A DNA stretch of 18,616 nt, taken from positions 1 through 18,616 of the forward strand of contig CAIPFW010000169.1 of the NCBI GenBank assembly GCA_903864455.1, read 5' to 3'. The DNA comes from an uncultured Anaplasmataceae bacterium. Lineage in GTDB: Bacteria; Pseudomonadota; Alphaproteobacteria; Rickettsiales; CAIPFW01. Of the stretch, positions 14,489 to 18,616 are shown piece by piece (positions within the stretch are counted from its first letter, which is position 1; each line of letters opens with the position of its first letter). The notes under the pieces were generated by a model. The model did no database searches. It saw nothing but the letters and a program-made list of their open reading frames with translations, and was not told the origin of the DNA. Both the position numbers and the translations under genes were made by a program.

Positions 14489-16510
14489 CTAACTTCCATT
14501 CAAGAAGCCACGTAACTTTCTCGAACGAGATGGATGTCTCAATTTTCGCAAAGCTTTTGCCTCAATCTGTCTAATCCTTTCACGAGTTACACAAAATATC
14601 TTTCCAACTTCCTCCAAAGTTCTTTCTTGAAAAAGCCTCATGCGAATAATTCGCTCTTCTCGTGGCGTGAGAGCTGATAAAATTTTATCGGTTACATGAC
14701 GCAAACTATTTCGAATCACATGATCCATCGGTTGAATCGCATCTTTATCCTCAATCACATCACCGAAAAATTTACTATCATCCTCACCTATCGGACTGTC
14801 GAGACTGATTGGCTCTTTCGAAACTTTCATAATTTTATTAATTTTTTCTATAGAAAAACCGATATCCTCAGCAATTTCTTCAACACTTGGTTCTCGTCCA
14901 TGAGTCTGCATTAATTTTCTTTTAGATTTGTTAACTTTTTGTAACACATCGTTAATATGAACAGGAATACGAATTGTACGAGCCTGATCTGCAACTGAAC
15001 GAGTGATTGCCTGTCTTATCCACCAAGTCGCATATGTCGAGAATTTATAACCCCTTTTGTATTCGAATTTCTCTACAGCTCTCATCAAGCCTATATTTCC
15101 TTCCTGTATTAAATCGAGAAGCTGTAATTGTAGACCGCGACCTGAATATTTCTTTGCAATTGAAACAACCAAACGAAGATTCGCCTCAATCATTTCTTTT
15201 CGTGCTTTACTTTCTATTCTGTCTCCTTCGCGAACATCTTTTAATAATTTTTGAAAAATTGCAAATGTTGTCCCACCTTCATGAGAGATATTTTCAAGAT
15301 TATGATAAATTTGAATAATCTCATCTTTAATATTCTCAAAATTATTCCATTTGCTTGTTTTAGCAAATTTTTCAATATCTTTCAAGAAATCGTTATCAAA
15401 ATCATATTTATTATAAAATCCAAGAAATTTACTTCGTTGCAAGCCATGTTTTTCGGTCAGATGAATTAATTTTAACTCCTCAACTATAATTTTTTTATTC
15501 AAATTATAGACTAAACCTACCATCTTGCGAATTAGACCGTTATTCCATCTCATAGAATTGATATCTTCGATGAGATGGGCTATTGCTTCGTTATATTCGC
15601 TTTCGTTCAGTTTTTTCTTTCCTGTTATATTATCCAAGTGATATTGCTTCACAATTTCTATATGCGGTTTTGACGACTCCATTAACACTAAAAATTTTTC
15701 CAAGTCCGTTGAGATCACGACTTCGCTATCGCTGTCGCTATCGCTGTCGCTATCGCCTTCATCATCGTGATGGTCTATATGTTCGTCTTCGTGGTCGTCT
15801 AATGATTCTGTATTCTCAGCAATCTCAGGAAGAATCTCATCATCCCCCTCAACAATATCTGCTTTTAATTTTCCTTCAATTTCATTGATTAATGCTTCCT
15901 TTTCCTTTGCTTTTTCCTTCTCCATTTCGTCTCGAAGGTCGCTTTGCACTAAATCTTTAATTCCAATTTCATTCGCCAATAACCTTTTGTGAATCGAATT
16001 CATTTCGTCGAGAATGAGTGGGGAATGAACTATCGCATTGATAATCATTTGCATTCCGAGATGGATTTTTTTTGCGATTACGATTTCATCATCTTTCGAT
16101 AATAATTTTACCGCACCCATTTCTTTTAAATATATTTTAATTGGATCATCATTACTTATATAAACATTCGATAAATTTCCTTCCTGCGAACCATCGCCAT
16201 CGTCACTACCTTTTGATTCTTTTGCCTCCTCTTCATCTTTTTTGATTAAAATTTCATCATTATCCAAAACATCGATATTGTTTTCATCTAGAAAATTCAT
16301 TAGATAATCAGCGTTTTCGATTAATTTATCTGGATCATCCGATAATTGAGATAAAGTTTTATCAAAATTTTCATAGCTAATAAAATCATCAGACAGCGTA
16401 TCATTTAATAAATCTGTTTTTATTGACAAAAGATCGTCGTGAGAATTTTCATCTTCGAAAATACTCCCATCAATATTCATTCTTCCGTTATCTGTGATGT
16501 TTTGAGTCAT
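14489..16510 (-). CDS. rpoD: RNA polymerase primary sigma factor RpoD (sigma-70)
   Basis: The main sigma factor directs RNA polymerase to housekeeping promoters. In 673 residues it shows region 1.1 (about 34-85), region 1.2 (DDPIKIYLKEMG, 121-132), a large acidic non-conserved insert (about 190-300), regions 2.1-2.4 (EANLRLVVSIAKKY, then GYKFSTYATWWIRQAITR at 487-504), region 3 (IRIPVHIND), and region 4 with VTRERIRQIEAKALRKLRHP (641-660). Three oddities stand out. Two residues (462-463) are inserted in GLQLQLLDLIQ, where the family has GLQFLDLIQ. The loop between RMR and TLEEVG is about four residues short. A DSDSDSDSD run (253-261) is encoded by a tandem repeat. AAAGG lies a few bases before the ATG. 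It follows dnaG by 22 nt as an operon. Confidence 0.96.
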   Translation of the reverse strand: MTQNITDNGRMNIDGSIFEDENSHDDLLSIKTDLLNDTLSDDFISYENFDKTLSQLSDDPDKLIENADYLMNFLDENNIDVLDNDEILIKKDEEEAKESKGSDDGDGSQEGNLSNVYISNDDPIKIYLKEMGAVKLLSKDDEIVIAKKIHLGMQMIINAIVHSPLILDEMNSIHKRLLANEIGIKDLVQSDLRDEMEKEKAKEKEALINEIEGKLKADIVEGDDEILPEIAENTESLDDHEDEHIDHHDDEGDSDSDSDSDSEVVISTDLEKFLVLMESSKPHIEIVKQYHLDNITGKKKLNESEYNEAIAHLIEDINSMRWNNGLIRKMVGLVYNLNKKIIVEELKLIHLTEKHGLQRSKFLGFYNKYDFDNDFLKDIEKFAKTSKWNNFENIKDEIIQIYHNLENISHEGGTTFAIFQKLLKDVREGDRIESKARKEMIEANLRLVVSIAKKYSGRGLQLQLLDLIQEGNIGLMRAVEKFEYKRGYKFSTYATWWIRQAITRSVADQARTIRIPVHINDVLQKVNKSKRKLMQTHGREPSVEEIAEDIGFSIEKINKIMKVSKEPISLDSPIGEDDSKFFGDVIEDKDAIQPMDHVIRNSLRHVTDKILSALTPREERIIRMRLFQERTLEEVGKIFCVTRERIRQIEAKALRKLRHPSRSRKLRGFLNGS
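15725..15754. repeat. 12-bp tandem repeat inside rpoD
   Basis: On the + strand GCTATCGCTGTC is repeated two and a half times without error (30 bp). On the coding strand this gives alternating Asp-Ser in the acidic non-conserved region of sigma-70. Gain or loss of a unit keeps the frame. Confidence 0.85.
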
Positions 16511-16532
16511 AATTCAACCTTTAAAAAATTTT

Positions 16533-18338
16533 TTATTCTTCAATTATTTGTTTTATTTCGAATGCTTTTTCTTGCAATAAAGACAATCGTTTATTCGTCT
16601 CGTAATCGAAATCCCCTCTCAGTTCTATGCTTGATATATTATTCTGAACTATCGATAAATCAACATTTTTCAGCCATAATTTTCTATAATTATTATAATC
16701 ATCATTCATTTCGCAATTTTGAATTTCTTGCTCAGCATTTTCAATGTAATCATTGAAGACTGCGAAACCATCTTTTTTGAATTGATGTTTTATAAAATTC
16801 ATATTTATATTTATTTTTTGAAAATTTTGCGTAAAAATCTTTTTAAGATTCAATCTTAACATTTCTTCTATTCTTTGTCTAGCGTCCGATTTATTATAAA
16901 TTTCTTTCAACAATTCATAATCAATAAAATTCTCAAAATTATCAAATTTATTAAGAAATATAATTATAAAAAAAAAGATTTTTTCATAAATCGGGTCAGA
17001 AATATTAATTTTCCTAACGCTCGCTTGAAAATTGTGAAAATGATTTGCACTTTTTTTCTCAATAAAGCTTGAAATAGCCTTCAATTTATTGTCAAAATAA
17101 TTTTTATACTCCTCTTTTATAATTTCATCGGTTATCAAATTTAAGTAGTGATGGAGATTTTTCCTGATAGCCGCTATATGCTCTATTTTTGGGTTTTTAT
17201 ATTTCGTCCAGATAATTCTTAAAATCATTTCGCTTGAGAATTTTGAATTTTCTATCAGTTTTTTTAATTCAAAATCTTTGTTTTGAATGATGAGACTTGC
17301 TGGGTCGGAATTCCTCGGCAATGTTACAAAAGACAAAAATTTCCCAGCTTTAATAATCTGCAAACCCTTTTCAATCGTCGCTATCATTGCTTTATATCCA
17401 GCAGTATCGCCATCAAAAACACATTTTATCTCATCACAATGAGTCCATAGATATTTTAATTGAGTGTCGCTAATCGCCGTTCCGAGGGATGCAATCGTAT
17501 TCTCAAAGCCAATCTGATGCATCATAATCACATCAATGTTCCCCTCAACGATGAACGCTTGATTTGAATTTTTTATATTTTTTATTGCTAAATTTTCGCC
17601 ATATAAATTCTCACTTTTCTTAAAAATCAAAGAATCAGAGCAATTTATATATTTTGGACCATTGGTATTTTCATTAAAAATTCGACCAGAAAACGCAACC
17701 GTTCTTCCAAATTTATCAAAAATTGGAAATATAATTCTATTTTGCAATATATTATAAAAATCATTAGAGTAGCTCGATTTTCGAAACACTCCGCTATCAA
17801 AAAGCAATCGATAGTTATCGCCGTATTTACCTTTGATAATGTCTATTATCTCGTTATTTGTTTTTCCAGAATAGCCAAGTTGGAATTTGATGATAAAGTC
17901 TTTTTTTACCCCTCTCTGAATGAGATAATGAAGAGCATTTGAATTTTGCATCAAATCGTAATGAAAAATTTTCGATAAATCATTCATTATGTTGAATAAA
18001 ATATCTTTTTTTTCCTTATATTCTGAAGATTCTCGCAATAAATTATACGTTGATTCTATTTTTATTCCTGCTGAATCTGCGACAAATTTGATTGCTTCAA
18101 GAAATGAGCAATTTTTTATTTCTTGAGTAAGGGAGAATATATCGCCAGATTTTTTACAGCCAAAGCAGTGATAAAATTGTTTTTCATCGTTAAAATGAAG
18201 TGATGGCGTTTTTTCATGATGAACATGACAACACATCGTTTTGTTAGGAAATACATGACATCCTAGATGTTCTTTAGCGAATTCCGAGAGCGTTACTTTT
18301 GATTTTATTTCTTCGAGGTCTATTTTATTATTTTCCAT
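16533..18338 (-). CDS. dnaG: DNA primase (DnaG)
   Basis: DnaG makes the RNA primers for replication with the DnaB helicase. The 601-residue protein has the CHC2 zinc-binding domain with Cys37, His40, Cys58 and Cys61 (CHVHHEKTPS and FYHCFGCKKSGDIF). The RNA-polymerase core follows, with NRIIFPIFDKFGR (199-211) and the TOPRIM motifs VEGNIDVI (Glu264) and VFDGDTAG (Asp308, Asp310). The weakly conserved C-terminal third would bind helicase. The metal-binding residues are intact; the VEG motif has Asn where Tyr is common. Length fits alphaproteobacteria. It is the first gene of the dnaG-rpoD operon, and a promoter-like pair lies upstream. Confidence 0.95.
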   Translation of the reverse strand: MENNKIDLEEIKSKVTLSEFAKEHLGCHVFPNKTMCCHVHHEKTPSLHFNDEKQFYHCFGCKKSGDIFSLTQEIKNCSFLEAIKFVADSAGIKIESTYNLLRESSEYKEKKDILFNIMNDLSKIFHYDLMQNSNALHYLIQRGVKKDFIIKFQLGYSGKTNNEIIDIIKGKYGDNYRLLFDSGVFRKSSYSNDFYNILQNRIIFPIFDKFGRTVAFSGRIFNENTNGPKYINCSDSLIFKKSENLYGENLAIKNIKNSNQAFIVEGNIDVIMMHQIGFENTIASLGTAISDTQLKYLWTHCDEIKCVFDGDTAGYKAMIATIEKGLQIIKAGKFLSFVTLPRNSDPASLIIQNKDFELKKLIENSKFSSEMILRIIWTKYKNPKIEHIAAIRKNLHHYLNLITDEIIKEEYKNYFDNKLKAISSFIEKKSANHFHNFQASVRKINISDPIYEKIFFFIIIFLNKFDNFENFIDYELLKEIYNKSDARQRIEEMLRLNLKKIFTQNFQKININMNFIKHQFKKDGFAVFNDYIENAEQEIQNCEMNDDYNNYRKLWLKNVDLSIVQNNISSIELRGDFDYETNKRLSLLQEKAFEIKQIIEE

Positions 18339-18361
18339 CGCGTGCGTATATTTTGTTATAC

Positions 18362-18390
18362 ATTATAACATTTTTTTAGTAAATATTGAA
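18362..18390 (-). promoter_or_regulatory. Candidate promoter of the dnaG-rpoD operon
   Basis: On the - strand TTCAAT (18385-18390) and a perfect TATAAT (18362-18367) are 17 bp apart, and the dnaG ATG begins 24 bp past the -10 box. The position suits a short leader. The -35 box matches only three of six bases. Confidence 0.4.
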
Positions 18391-18403
18391 AGGTAAACTT
18401 GTT

Positions 18404-18469
18404 CATTTGCTTTTTATGCAAATGTAGAGAATTTTCAAAACAAGCTGCTTTTCAATTTTATTTGAAAAG
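18404..18469. repeat. Two tandem perfect hairpins upstream of dnaG
   Basis: CATTTGC (18404-18410) pairs with GCAAATG (18418-18424) across a 7-nt loop, and CTTTTCAA (18448-18455) pairs with TTGAAAAG (18462-18469) across a 6-nt loop. Neither is followed by a convincing T-tract on either strand. They lie just outside the candidate dnaG promoter and could be operators, a terminator of a gene beyond the window, or chance. The remainder, 18470-18616, shows no gene. Confidence 0.4.
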
Positions 18470-18616
18470 AAATCGAATCATTTTTAAGATTTATAAATGG
18501 TGAAAAAAATATTTGCTATAAAAGATAGTCATTTAAAATATGTGTAAAATTCAGAATTAATAAAAAATTATTCTTGAGATTTTATAATTAAAACCATATA
18601 ATAATAATTATTAATA

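Noticed and set aside
15583..15888. 101-residue + strand frame opposite rpoD
   Set aside because: Its Arg/Tyr/Cys repeat is just the reverse reading of the Asp-Ser repeat of sigma-70.

Overview
The window is about 18.6 kb of AT-rich DNA (roughly 30% GC by eye), densely packed with housekeeping genes. It looks like the chromosome of a reduced, probably host-associated alphaproteobacterium, most likely Rickettsiales-like. This rests on the alphaproteobacterial/mitochondrial type of NuoI (RFRGEHALRRY, GEERCISCKLCEAICPAQ), nuoI lying apart from the other complex I genes, the dnaG-rpoD pair, and strong A/T bias. The placement is an inference from motifs; no database search was run.

Layout, left to right. 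Bases 135-3361 carry fabH, a DNA photolyase gene and xth on the + strand. Bases 3362-5185 are an accessory island: a degraded IS5-type transposase tail, a frameshifted small PD-(D/E)XK restriction-type nuclease, and an intact-looking cytosine-C5 methyltransferase, all on the - strand. Next on the - strand come nuoI (with a promoter of its own) and dnaX-ybaB, with dnaX transcribed away from ruvB. ruvB and a secreted L,D-transpeptidase follow on the + strand, converging on a phosphomannomutase/phosphoglucomutase gene. That gene is divergent from uppP (+), which converges on dnaQ; dnaQ lies downstream of miaB (both -). The right end holds the dnaG-rpoD operon (-).

The main themes are replication and repair (DnaX, DnaQ, DnaG, RuvB, Xth, photolyase, YbaB), envelope building (L,D-transpeptidase, UppP, the sugar-phosphate mutase, FabH), and information processing (RpoD, MiaB). 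The envelope genes suggest that the cell keeps a cross-linked peptidoglycan and a surface polysaccharide or lipopolysaccharide.

No wholly new system is evident. The points most worth a second look are: the decayed IS/restriction island, where the nuclease has a frameshift and the transposase has lost its catalytic Glu; a promoter-like sequence before xth with a perfect 14-bp palindrome between -35 and -10; an A9 run in dnaX placed to give a gamma-like short product; and two in-frame length changes in conserved parts of sigma-70 (a two-residue Leu-Gln duplication at region 2.1/2.2 and a shortened region 4.1/4.2 loop).
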